6,474 nt of DNA from positions 6,075 to 12,548 of the forward strand of contig DHIQ01000070.1 of the NCBI GenBank assembly GCA_002403895.1, in the 5' to 3' direction. Of the stretch, positions 1 to 6,205 are shown piece after piece; positions within the stretch are counted from its first letter, which is position 1; every line of letters begins with the position of its first letter. The notes beneath the pieces were generated by a model. The model was not told the origin of the DNA. It searched no databases and worked only from the letters and a program-made list of their open reading frames with translations. The stretch comes from Candidatus Neomicrothrix sp. UBA4742 (GTDB taxonomy: Bacteria > Actinomycetota > Acidimicrobiia > Acidimicrobiales > Acidimicrobilacustridaceae). Made by a program: the position numbers and the translations under genes.

Positions 1-482
1 GCGACCGTTCCTGACGCCGGTTCGGACGTTGGGAGCAAGAAGGGCGGGTAGTCGAGCCCGTAGCCGTATCCCAAGCGTCGGTACAGGTAGGGGATGCCGG
101 TGATGAACAGGGCCTGGTCGCCCCGCTCCGCGGCTCGTCGGTGGTGCCAGGCGAACTGCGCTCGCACGAGGCCTCGACGCTGGACATCGGGATGGGTCAC
201 GACGTATTCGATCTGGCCTCCAGGGAAGCGGCAACCATCGAGCTCCAGCCGGTGGGCCAGTAGGCCGGAGGTGGCCACCACCCGGTTGTCGTCGACCACC
301 ACCGTCCAGTCGCCGACAGCTCCCGGGGCGGCGAGATAGGCACGGACGCCCGGCTCGTCGGAGGAGCCGAAGGCGCCGGTCTCCAGCGCGACGATGGCCT
401 CGATGTCGTCGGTTGCTGCGGAGCGCAGCACCAAGCCCCCCGGCAGGGTGACGGGCTCGGGTCCGAGGTCGTGGCTGGCCAT
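1..482 (-). CDS. GNAT-family N-acetyltransferase, N-terminal part (cut by the window edge)
   Basis: Reading the minus strand from the ATG at 482 gives 160 residues open to the left edge, so the C-terminus is missing. The fold is that of the GCN5-related acetyltransferases, which move an acetyl group from acetyl-CoA to an amine. Residues 60-72 (WTVVVDDNRVVAT) and 90-97 (QIEYVVTH) look like the central GNAT strands. They are followed by HPDVQRRGLVRAQF at 97-110, the acetyl-CoA pyrophosphate-binding loop (QRRGLV, with Val where Gly or Ala is usual). ITGIPYLYRRLGYGY at 127-141 matches the 'xxFYRRxGY' segment near the end of the domain. The substrate cannot be inferred. The missing part could be a short tail or a second domain, as in Eis-like proteins. 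The gene is divergent from the M50 protease gene, with 63 bp between start codons. There is no Shine-Dalgarno sequence at usable spacing, and a TACCGT box lies 7 nt before the ATG. Confidence 0.86.
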   Translation of the reverse strand, partial: MASHDLGPEPVTLPGGLVLRSAATDDIEAIVALETGAFGSSDEPGVRAYLAAPGAVGDWTVVVDDNRVVATSGLLAHRLELDGCRFPGGQIEYVVTHPDVQRRGLVRAQFAWHHRRAAERGDQALFITGIPYLYRRLGYGYGLDYPPFLLPTSEPASGTV

Positions 483-489
483 CGGGCGG

Positions 490-495
490 ACGGTA
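490..495 (-). promoter_or_regulatory. Candidate -10 box for the acetyltransferase gene (leaderless)
   Basis: On the minus strand the hexamer TACCGT fits the TANNNT form of an actinobacterial -10 element. It ends 7 nt before the ATG at 482, so transcription would start at or within a base or two of the start codon. No clear -35 element is visible. The nearest purine-rich stretch (GAGG) is 13 nt from the ATG, too far for a normal ribosome-binding site. This is inferred from position and consensus only. Confidence 0.4.
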
Positions 496-533
496 CCTCG
501 CCCGGCGGTGTCTCCGCCCAGTCCGCCCCCGCC

Positions 534-539
534 TACGCT
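534..539 (+). promoter_or_regulatory. Candidate -10 box for the M50 protease gene (leaderless)
   Basis: TACGCT matches TANNNT and ends exactly 6 nt before the ATG at 546. That places the expected transcription start on the A of the start codon. The only G-rich sequence nearby (GGGTGG at 540-545) touches the ATG and is too close to act as a Shine-Dalgarno sequence. No convincing -35 element is visible 16-18 bp upstream. Both facts fit a leaderless mRNA. Confidence 0.45.
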
Positions 540-545
540 GGGTGG

Positions 546-1709
546 ATGGCGAAAGGTCCCCAGTTCCGCGTCGGCAGCATTCCTGTACGGGTCGACCCGA
601 CGTTCTTCGTGATCATCGTGATCCTGGGGTACGACCCTCGCAACCCTCAACTCACCTTCATCGTGAGTTGGGTGGCCATCGCCTTCGCGTCGGTGCTGCT
701 GCACGAGTTGGCTCACGCCGTGGCCTTCCGTCGCTTCGGGGTGCAGCCGAACGTCACCCTGTATGGCATGGGTGGCCTCACGTCCGGGTCGGGGCAGCTG
801 ACCCCGGGGGAGAGCATTGCCGTGAGCGCGGCGGGACCTCTGTCGGTCCTGGTGCTGATCGGGTTGCCGGCCCTGTGGCTGCTCTCGCAGGGAACGATCA
901 CGTCGTACGAGGGACGGGTGATCCTCAGCCAGATCATCTGGATCAATGTGGGTTGGTCGATCCTCAACCTGTTGCCCATGCTCCCGCTGGACGGGGGCAA
1001 CATCACCCGCTCGCTCCTCGACCTGGTCACGCGGGGCAAGGGCCGGAGGCCGGCCGAGGTCGTGTCGGTGATCGCTGCCGGGGCCCTCGGGCTGATCTCG
1101 CTTTCCATCGGTCAGCCGTTCCTGGCCATGTTGGCTGGGTTGTTCGCGTTCATGAACATCTCGTCGCTCACCCGGGTGAAGACCGAAGAGCTGTCCGACG
1201 AGTTGGGCTACGGCCATCGGGCGTTGATCGAGCACCGTCCGGCTGACGCCGAGAAGGCGGCCGCCGAGGTGCTGGCCAAGAAGCCGTCGGGGCCGACGTT
1301 GCGATGGGCGTCGGAGCTGTTGGGCTGGGCCCGGCTATGGCAGGGTGATCAAGCCGGCGCCGAGGCGGCGGTCCAGCGATACGCGCACGCCGGCCCGGCC
1401 AGCGCCTCGTTCCGTGCGGCCCAGGCGCTGGCCGCCGGCCGCGCGACCGAGGGTGTGGCCGTGATGGCGTGGGCCTTCGCCAACGAACCGCCTGGACCGT
1501 CGCAGATCCTGGGAGCGATCGCGGTGGCCGGCACCGGTCAGACCCGGGTGTTCACCTCGGAGTTGCTCCGCTTGGACGGTGACGCCGGCGTGCGGGCCGC
1601 GCTGTTGTTCCGAGGCCTGCTCGATTACGCCGGCTACGACCGCGAGGTGGCCGAGGTCACCGAGATCCTTACCGTCGACGGTCGCGCCGCCGGTCTGCCT
1701 CCTGGCTGA
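546..1709 (+). CDS. Site-2 protease family (M50) membrane metalloprotease with TPR-like C-terminal extension
   Basis: This 387-residue integral membrane protein belongs to the M50 zinc metalloproteases, which cut substrates inside the bilayer and often release membrane-held regulators. The zinc motif HELAH is at residues 53-57, within a hydrophobic helix (about 38-63). The second motif, NLLPMLPLDGGN, is at 141-152; Asp149 is the expected third zinc ligand. Further hydrophobic segments lie at about 17-29, 92-115, 126-147 and 172-208, giving roughly six membrane helices. No CBS or PDZ domain is seen. From about residue 215 the chain is soluble and Ala-rich with paired helices. One stretch, about 257-290, matches TPR spacing (L..G.A.LW.GD..GAEAAV). 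I chose ATG 546 because the FRVGSIPVRVDPTF start is typical of the family. An in-frame GTG at 471 would overlap the divergent gene and add a Pro/Ala-rich, non-conserved leader. The substrate is unknown. Confidence 0.91.
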   Translation: MAKGPQFRVGSIPVRVDPTFFVIIVILGYDPRNPQLTFIVSWVAIAFASVLLHELAHAVAFRRFGVQPNVTLYGMGGLTSGSGQLTPGESIAVSAAGPLSVLVLIGLPALWLLSQGTITSYEGRVILSQIIWINVGWSILNLLPMLPLDGGNITRSLLDLVTRGKGRRPAEVVSVIAAGALGLISLSIGQPFLAMLAGLFAFMNISSLTRVKTEELSDELGYGHRALIEHRPADAEKAAAEVLAKKPSGPTLRWASELLGWARLWQGDQAGAEAAVQRYAHAGPASASFRAAQALAAGRATEGVAVMAWAFANEPPGPSQILGAIAVAGTGQTRVFTSELLRLDGDAGVRAALLFRGLLDYAGYDREVAEVTEILTVDGRAAGLPPG

Positions 1710-1713
1710 GCCC

Positions 1714-1746
1714 GCCGGCAACCGCCGGCCGAGCCGCCGAGGGCGG
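1714..1746 (+). terminator. Candidate GC-rich hairpin pair after the protease gene
   Basis: Five bases after the stop codon there is a perfect 6-bp stem, GCCGGC-AACC-GCCGGC (1714-1729). It is followed by a second stem, CCGCC-GAG-GGCGG (1734-1746). No T-tract follows. A U-poor hairpin terminator is possible in a high-GC actinobacterium, but such stems also arise by chance at this base composition. Confidence 0.33.
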
Positions 1747-1805
1747 TTCGCCCGATGGCGCACACCTTCTTCGGCTGAGGACTGCCGGGGCCCGGTCGCT
1801 GAACG

Positions 1806-1829
1806 GGTCGATCGGAAGTGACTTCGACC
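1806..1829. promoter_or_regulatory. Candidate operator upstream of the acyl-CoA dehydrogenase gene
   Basis: There are perfect 6-bp inverted arms, GGTCGA (1806-1811) and TCGACC (1824-1829), separated by 12 bp. A second, separate 11-bp palindrome, GAAGT-G-ACTTC, lies at 1815-1825 within this span. Together they cover about -45 to -22 relative to the ATG at 1851. A repressor bound there would block a promoter whose -10 lies at 1839-1844. Which regulator would bind is unknown. The geometry (about 18 bp centre to centre) suits a dimeric helix-turn-helix protein such as TetR or GntR/FadR types. By rough estimate, each repeat alone could occur by chance in a 141-bp GC-rich gap. Confidence 0.3.
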
Positions 1830-1838
1830 ACCTTCTGC

Positions 1839-1844
1839 AAGACT
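1839..1844 (+). promoter_or_regulatory. Weak candidate -10 box for the acyl-CoA dehydrogenase gene
   Basis: AAGACT keeps the two most conserved -10 bases (A at the second position and T at the last) but not the first T. It ends 6 nt before the ATG at 1851, the same placement as at the protease gene. There is no Shine-Dalgarno sequence in the 20 nt before the ATG. The support is mainly positional. Confidence 0.28.
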
Positions 1845-1850
1845 GCCGTC

Positions 1851-3104
1851 ATGGCCATCGATTTCAGCTTCCCGCCCGAGCTCGAAGAGCTTCGCGTCAA
1901 GGTCCGTGAATTCCTCGACACGGTCGTCCGACCGATCGAACAGCGCGCCGATGACGGGTCCTGGGACCGTAACCAGTGGGTCGCCGGCATCGTCGAGATG
2001 CGGGGCAAGGCCAAGGAGTGGGGGCTCTGGCTGCCCCACATGCCCCAGGAGTGGGGTGGCATGGGCCTCGGTCATGTGGCCATGGCCAGCGTGTCGGCGG
2101 AGGCAGGCAAGACCCGTATGGGCCCGTTCGCGCTCAACGCCCAGGCGCCTGACGAGGGCAACATGCACACCCTGTTGCACTGGGCCACCGATCAGCAGAA
2201 GGAGGACTACCTGCGTCCCCTCTGTGACGGCTTCAAGATGGTCGACGGCAAGCCCCGGGCCTTCCGTTCGTGTTTCGCCATGACCGAGCCCGAGGTTGCC
2301 GGCTCTGACCCCACCTTGATCCAGACCCGTGCCTACGAGGACGGGGACACCTGGGTCATCAACGGCCACAAGTGGTTCATCTCGGGTGCCCGCGGCGCGC
2401 AGTTCGCCATTCTCATCGCCCGCACCGAGGACGATCCTGACCTTCCGCAAGCGGCCAACTCGGCATTCCTGGTCGACATCCCCTCCGAGGGCTGGGAGAT
2501 CGTGCGTGACGTCGAGACGCTGGCGGGCAGCCACAACCATTGTGAGATCCGCATCACCGACCTGGTGGTCCACAAAGACAAGATGCTGGGCGGTCGGGGA
2601 GAGGGTCACCTGCTCGGCCAAGCCCGTCTCGGACCTGCCCGTCTGGCCCACTGCATGCGCTGGATCGGCCAGGCCGAGGTGGCGCTGGACATGATGGTGG
2701 ACCGCTCCCTCAACCGGTTCGCCCACGGCTCGCTCCTGGCCGAGAAGCAGGGCATCCAATGGATGATCGCTGATTCGGCCATGGAGCTCTACCAGTGCAA
2801 GCTCATGGTGCTGCACGCGGCCTACCTCATCGACGCCGGCTCCGATTTCAAGAGCGAGGTGTCGATGGCCAAGCATTTCGTCGCCAACTCGCTGTGGCGC
2901 ATCATCGATCGGGCTATTCAGGTCCACGGCGCGCTCGGCTACTCCAGTGACACGCCGCTGGGCGAGATGCTGAAGCAGGCCCGCTGGGCCCGTTTCGCCG
3001 ATGGTGCCGACGAGGTCCATCAGATGCGCATCGCCCAGCGCACCATCGCCGCCTACAAGGACTACGGCACCACTAAGGCGGCCACTGGCAACCTGCCGCT
3101 CTGA
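1851..3104 (+). CDS. Acyl-CoA dehydrogenase, ACAD10/11-like
   Basis: This 417-residue cytosolic FAD enzyme would oxidise an acyl-CoA to the trans-2-enoyl-CoA and pass electrons to electron-transfer flavoprotein. All three ACAD domains are present. The N-terminal helical domain includes WGLWLPHMPQEWGGMGLGHV at 57-76. The middle beta domain has the FAD/substrate signature CFAMTEPEVAGSDPTLIQT at 141-159 and WVINGHKWFISGA at 168-180. The C-terminal helical domain has IQVHGALGYSSDTPL at 356-370 and ARFADGADEVHQMRIAQ at 380-396. The FADG.DEVH ending is typical of the ACAD10/11-like branch. Aligned to MCAD (IYEGT), the catalytic Glu position is Asp384 here. The full length is normal for the family. 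I chose ATG 1851 because MAIDFSFPPELEELR is a standard family start; an in-frame GTG at 1818 would add 11 atypical residues. No phosphotransferase partner, common beside this subgroup, is visible here. The substrate is unknown. Confidence 0.95.
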   Translation: MAIDFSFPPELEELRVKVREFLDTVVRPIEQRADDGSWDRNQWVAGIVEMRGKAKEWGLWLPHMPQEWGGMGLGHVAMASVSAEAGKTRMGPFALNAQAPDEGNMHTLLHWATDQQKEDYLRPLCDGFKMVDGKPRAFRSCFAMTEPEVAGSDPTLIQTRAYEDGDTWVINGHKWFISGARGAQFAILIARTEDDPDLPQAANSAFLVDIPSEGWEIVRDVETLAGSHNHCEIRITDLVVHKDKMLGGRGEGHLLGQARLGPARLAHCMRWIGQAEVALDMMVDRSLNRFAHGSLLAEKQGIQWMIADSAMELYQCKLMVLHAAYLIDAGSDFKSEVSMAKHFVANSLWRIIDRAIQVHGALGYSSDTPLGEMLKQARWARFADGADEVHQMRIAQRTIAAYKDYGTTKAATGNLPL

Positions 3105-3112
3105 CTGGCTCC

Positions 3113-3181
3113 CCCGTCGCGGGCTCCCTGCGAGCGCTTCGCCATCCGGCTGTCATCGGTGCGGCTGCTCCGCCCTGGCGG
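3113..3181. terminator. Convergent gap with short hairpins, possible two-way terminator
   Basis: The 78-bp gap between the two converging stop codons holds three small stems. They are CCCG-TCG-CGGG (3113-3123), GCGA-GCGCT-TCGC (3130-3142) and CCGC-CCTG-GCGG (3170-3181). None is long and none has a T-tract on either strand. A termination role is inferred mainly from the convergent layout. Confidence 0.22.
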
Positions 3182-3182
3182 G

Positions 3183-5444
3183 CTACGCACGCACGGCAGC
3201 GGACTCCATGTCCGACGGGTCAGGCGAGGCCGGTTCGGGATCGCCTTCGACGTCGAGCACCGGGATGATCCGGTCGAGCCAGCGGGGGAACCACCAGTTG
3301 GCGCCGCCCAGTAGTTCCATGGTGGCGGGGACCAAAACCATGCGCACGATGGTGGCGTCGACCAACACGGCGGCGGCCAATCCCAGGCCGAAGACCTTGA
3401 GCACTCGCAGGTCGCCTATCACGAACGAGCCGAAGACGCAGAACATGATGGCGGCGGCCGCGGTGATGACCCGGCCGGTCTGAGCCAGACCGTCGGCCAC
3501 TGCGGTGGCGTTGTCGCCAGTGCGCAGCCATTCCTCACGGATGCGAGACAGCAGGAAGACCTCGTAGTCCATGGACAGGCCGAACAGGATGGTGAACAGC
3601 ATCAGCGGGATCCACGGGTCGATCGGGCCATTGCGGGACACCCCGAAAACGGGCCCGAGCCAGCCCCACTCGAACACGGCCACGATCACGCCGTAGGCGG
3701 CCCCGATCGACAGCAGGTTCATGATGGCCGCCTTGATCGGCACCGCGATGGAGCGGAACACCGCCATGAGCAACAGGAAGGAGAGCACCACGACGGCGCC
3801 GATGACCCACAGCAGCCGCTCGCTGAACGTCGACGCAGTGTCGATCCCGGCGGCGGTCACGCCGCCCACATAGGCCTGGGCCGACGTGCCGCTCAGGGCG
3901 GCGGGGATCACGTTGTTGCGGAGCTGGTGCACCAGGGCCTCGGTCTCGGAGCTCTGCGGCGATGTCGCCGGGACGACGATGACCGCGGCCGCATCACCGG
4001 CGGGATTGAGCCGGGCCGGCGCCACCCCGGCCACGCCCGGGGTCTGGCGCAGGTCGGTGACGAGATGGTCAGCCACCGACGACGGCGTGCCGGCCGGCAG
4101 GTCCACAGCGACGACCAGCGGGCCGTTCGCCCCCGGCCCGAATCCGTCCGACAGCAGGTCGTAGGCCTTGCGGGTGGAGAGCGCGGCGGGGTCGTTGCCC
4201 GAGTCGGTGAACAACAGGTGCATGGACAGCACGGGCAGGGCCAGCACCAGCAGCACGACCAGAGCCGTGCCGGCGGCCAGCCACGGGTGCCGCTGAATCA
4301 CCCGGCTCCAGCGGTACCAGAAGCTGTGTTCGTCGAGTCCGGCGGACGGCCGGTGGAACCCGGGCACCTTCAGCCGGTCGATGGCGTTGCCGGCGAATCC
4401 GAGCAGGGCGGGCAGCAGCGTCATCGACGCCGCCATGACCAGCACCACCGCGGCGATGGCGCCGAAGGCCAGGCCGTAGATGAACGAGCTGCCCAGCAGC
4501 AGCATGCCCAGCAGGGAGATCACGACCGTGCAGCCGGCGAACAGCACGGCCCGGCCCGACGTGTCGAGCGAGCGCACGACGGCTTGGCGTGGGTCGCGCC
4601 CTTCGGCCAAGCCCTGCCGGTAACGGGTGACGAGGAACAGGGCGTAGTCGATGCCCACGCCGATGCCGATCATGGCCGCCATCTGGGGCCCGAACGTGGG
4701 CACCACCAGCCATTTGCTCAACAGGCTGACCACGGCGAAGCCGATGCCGATACCGAACATGGCGGTGACGATGGGCAGGCCCATGGCGATGACCGAGCCG
4801 AAGGCGACGAGCAGGATCACGACGGCCGCCAACAGGCCGATGGCCTCGGCCGGCCCGGGCGCGGGGTTCTCCGCCTTGGCGATGATCTGACCACCAAGCT
4901 CCACTTCGAAGCCGTCGGTCGAGGCGGCCTTGCCCGTGTCGAGCAGCTGCTTGGCGTCGGTGACGGAGATTTTCTCGCTGTCGTCGTCGAGTTGGATCGT
5001 GGCGTAGGCGATCGTGTTCTGAGCGCTGATCTGCGCCCGGCCGCCCTGATCGAACGGGCTGCGGATGCCCGACACATGGGGCAGGCTCTTCAGCTGACCG
5101 AGGAGCGCCTCGATCTTGGCCTGGTTGGCGGGGTCGGTCACCGCCCCGTCGGTGCGGAACACGACCTGGGCGGTGTCGCCCTGTTGGCCGGGCATGCGCT
5201 CGGCCAACAGGTCCCGGGCTTTCTGCGCCTGGGAGGCGCCGCCGCTGAGCTTGTCCTGGTAGTTGCTGCCGACGATGCCCGACACCACCGACATGACCAC
5301 CAGCGCCACCACCCACGCGCCCAGGACGAGGCGGCGATGGTCGTGACACCAGCCGGCCAACCGGCCCGGGGCCCCGGCCCGCCCGGAGGGAGGGGTCGAG
5401 CGCGTGTCGGGTATCGACGTGGCGTCTGCCGTAGAATTCACCAT
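3183..5444 (-). CDS. MMPL family transporter (RND superfamily)
   Basis: This 753-residue inner-membrane, proton-driven transporter is of the MmpL/YdfJ type, which exports lipids, siderophores or hydrophobic toxic compounds. It shows the RND duplication. TM1 (about 37-59) precedes a periplasmic loop (60-198), with five helices at about 199-350. TM7 (about 389-408) precedes a second loop (409-542), with five helices at about 543-712. The paired Asp-Tyr proton-relay motifs are intact: GIGVGIDYALFLVTRYRQ at 261-278 (Asp266-Tyr267) and GLSMDYEVFLLSRIREEW at 622-639 (Asp626-Tyr627). The end ELLGGANWWFPRWLDRIIP at 710-728 is also typical. A short acidic tail follows, without the long C-terminal domain of mycobacterial MmpL3. 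I chose ATG 5444; upstream in-frame starts would run through the divergent regulator gene. No MmpS-like partner is visible. The cargo cannot be inferred. The divergent TetR gene probably controls it. Confidence 0.95.
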   Translation of the reverse strand: MVNSTADATSIPDTRSTPPSGRAGAPGRLAGWCHDHRRLVLGAWVVALVVMSVVSGIVGSNYQDKLSGGASQAQKARDLLAERMPGQQGDTAQVVFRTDGAVTDPANQAKIEALLGQLKSLPHVSGIRSPFDQGGRAQISAQNTIAYATIQLDDDSEKISVTDAKQLLDTGKAASTDGFEVELGGQIIAKAENPAPGPAEAIGLLAAVVILLVAFGSVIAMGLPIVTAMFGIGIGFAVVSLLSKWLVVPTFGPQMAAMIGIGVGIDYALFLVTRYRQGLAEGRDPRQAVVRSLDTSGRAVLFAGCTVVISLLGMLLLGSSFIYGLAFGAIAAVVLVMAASMTLLPALLGFAGNAIDRLKVPGFHRPSAGLDEHSFWYRWSRVIQRHPWLAAGTALVVLLVLALPVLSMHLLFTDSGNDPAALSTRKAYDLLSDGFGPGANGPLVVAVDLPAGTPSSVADHLVTDLRQTPGVAGVAPARLNPAGDAAAVIVVPATSPQSSETEALVHQLRNNVIPAALSGTSAQAYVGGVTAAGIDTASTFSERLLWVIGAVVVLSFLLLMAVFRSIAVPIKAAIMNLLSIGAAYGVIVAVFEWGWLGPVFGVSRNGPIDPWIPLMLFTILFGLSMDYEVFLLSRIREEWLRTGDNATAVADGLAQTGRVITAAAAIMFCVFGSFVIGDLRVLKVFGLGLAAAVLVDATIVRMVLVPATMELLGGANWWFPRWLDRIIPVLDVEGDPEPASPDPSDMESAAVRA

Positions 5445-5450
5445 TGATGA

Positions 5451-5456
5451 GTTGTA
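5451..5456 (-). promoter_or_regulatory. Candidate -10 box for the MMPL transporter gene
   Basis: On the minus strand TACAAC, followed by T, ends 6 nt before the ATG at 5444. The TA start fits the -10 form, but the final conserved T is one base late. A weak TTTCCC lies 18 bp further upstream (5475-5480) as a possible -35. No Shine-Dalgarno sequence lies between the box and the ATG, so a leaderless or nearly leaderless transcript is the simplest reading. Confidence 0.35.
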
Positions 5457-5487
5457 CCACGGCGTTGCCTCGGAGGGAAACCCCGAT

Positions 5488-5510
5488 AGACCTGCGCGCC
5501 GATGCGGTCT
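5488..5510. promoter_or_regulatory. Candidate TetR operator between the transporter and regulator genes
   Basis: AGACC (5488-5492) and GGTCT (5506-5510) form perfect 5-bp inverted arms 13 bp apart, in the region shared by the divergent MMPL and TetR genes. TetR-family dimers usually bind such a site next to their own start and repress both directions. The arm is short, and the site would lie inside the regulator gene if that gene began at 5502. Another short palindrome, CCTC-G-GAGG, lies at about 5468-5476. Neither is strong evidence alone. Confidence 0.27.
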
Positions 5511-5525
5511 GCTTGGCTGGTGCCC

Positions 5526-6197
5526 ATGGCTGAGAAAGGGCGCCGACCCGGCCACCCCGAGACCCGGGCCGAGATAGTCGAGGCCGCCCGGGAGGCGTTC
5601 GTGGCCGACGGCTACGACCGCACCAGCCTGCGGGGCATCGCCGCTCGGGCCGGTGTGGACCCGGCGCTGATCCATCACTACTTCGTCGGCGGCAAGGCGG
5701 AGCTGTTCGCCGAGAGCATGCACATGAGGATCGACCCTCGCCGCAGCGTCGAAGAGGTCGCCGAGCAGGTCGGCACCGACGCGGGTGGGGTGGCGGCACC
5801 CCCCGGCAAAGGGGAGACGGTGGTGCGCGCCTTCCTGCGGCTGTGGGACGCCGAGCCTCCCGCCGCCGCCGACCTCATGGCTGCCGCCGACGCCGCGCCC
5901 GTGGCCGGTACCCCGTCGTTCGTGTCCCTCGTGCAGGCGGTGTCCGCATCGCCCGCCGCCGCCGACGCCTTGCGCGAGTTCCTCATCGATCGGGTGTGGT
6001 CCCAGACCGGCGCCGACCAGGATCCGGCCGAGCGCGAGCTCCGCCGGGCCTTGTTCACCTCGCAGCTCAACGGGATGGCCTTCACCCGCTATGTGTTGCG
6101 CCTCGAGCCGCTGGCGTCGGCCACGCCTGATCAGATCGCGGCCTGGATCGGCCCCACTCTGGACGGCTACGCGTCAGGGCCCCTCCCGGGCTCGTAG
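5526..6197 (+). CDS. TetR/AcrR family transcriptional regulator
   Basis: This 223-residue DNA-binding protein very probably represses the divergent MMPL gene until a small hydrophobic ligand binds. The N-terminal TetR domain is clear: PETRAEIVEAAREAFVADGY at 11-30 (helix 1), then the helix-turn-helix TSLRGIAARAGVDPALIHHY at 33-52, then F.GGKAELF at 53-61. The C-terminal ligand/dimer domain (about 70-220) is more variable. It contains FTSQLNGMAFTRYVLRLEPL at 177-196, a segment common in actinobacterial TetR proteins. The start is uncertain. ATG 5526 gives MAEKGRRPGHPETR, the usual family beginning. ATG 5502 or GTG 5520 would add 8 or 2 residues (MRSAWLVP before MAEK). No Shine-Dalgarno sequence precedes any of them. 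A TTGGCT 7 nt before ATG 5526 is a poor -10 match. The gene ends 8 bp from the convergent acyl-CoA synthetase stop codon. Confidence 0.93.
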   Translation: MAEKGRRPGHPETRAEIVEAAREAFVADGYDRTSLRGIAARAGVDPALIHHYFVGGKAELFAESMHMRIDPRRSVEEVAEQVGTDAGGVAAPPGKGETVVRAFLRLWDAEPPAAADLMAAADAAPVAGTPSFVSLVQAVSASPAAADALREFLIDRVWSQTGADQDPAERELRRALFTSQLNGMAFTRYVLRLEPLASATPDQIAAWIGPTLDGYASGPLPGS

Positions 6198-6205
6198 CGC
6201 CGCCG

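Noticed and set aside
471..545. GTG at 471 as the protease start
   Set aside because: It would overlap the divergent acetyltransferase start and add 25 Pro/Ser/Ala-rich residues before the conserved FRVGSIPVRVDPTF beginning. It would also put the promoter-like TACGCT inside the coding region.
394..612. A small plus-strand open frame across the GNAT/M50 divergent region
   Set aside because: It is antisense to the GNAT start and out of frame with the protease, and its low-complexity Ser/Pro product has no recognisable start signal.
1710..1850. A possible small gene or RNA in the 141-bp gap between protease and dehydrogenase
   Set aside because: I see no start codon with a supporting signal and no family-like peptide. 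The hairpins are short and better explained as terminator or operator elements.
1335..3020. A 561-codon open frame on the minus strand opposite the protease end and the dehydrogenase
   Set aside because: It lies antisense to two clearly recognisable genes, has no recognisable domain and crosses their intergenic gap. Long antisense frames are expected at this GC content.
3927..5447. A 506-codon open frame on the plus strand, antisense to the MMPL gene and rich in His, Gln, Asp and Arg
   Set aside because: The MMPL frame has intact RND motifs throughout. The antisense protein is low-complexity with a composition dictated by the complementary codons.
5445..5723. In-frame upstream extension of the MMPL gene by up to 93 codons
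   Set aside because: It overlaps the N-terminal coding region of the TetR gene, is not hydrophobic or MMPL-like, and ATG 5444 already gives a complete family-like N-terminus.
4069..5799. A 576-codon minus-strand frame shifted relative to the MMPL gene
   Set aside because: It is Arg/Pro/Gly/His-rich with no domain, and it overlaps the conserved MMPL and TetR genes in another frame.
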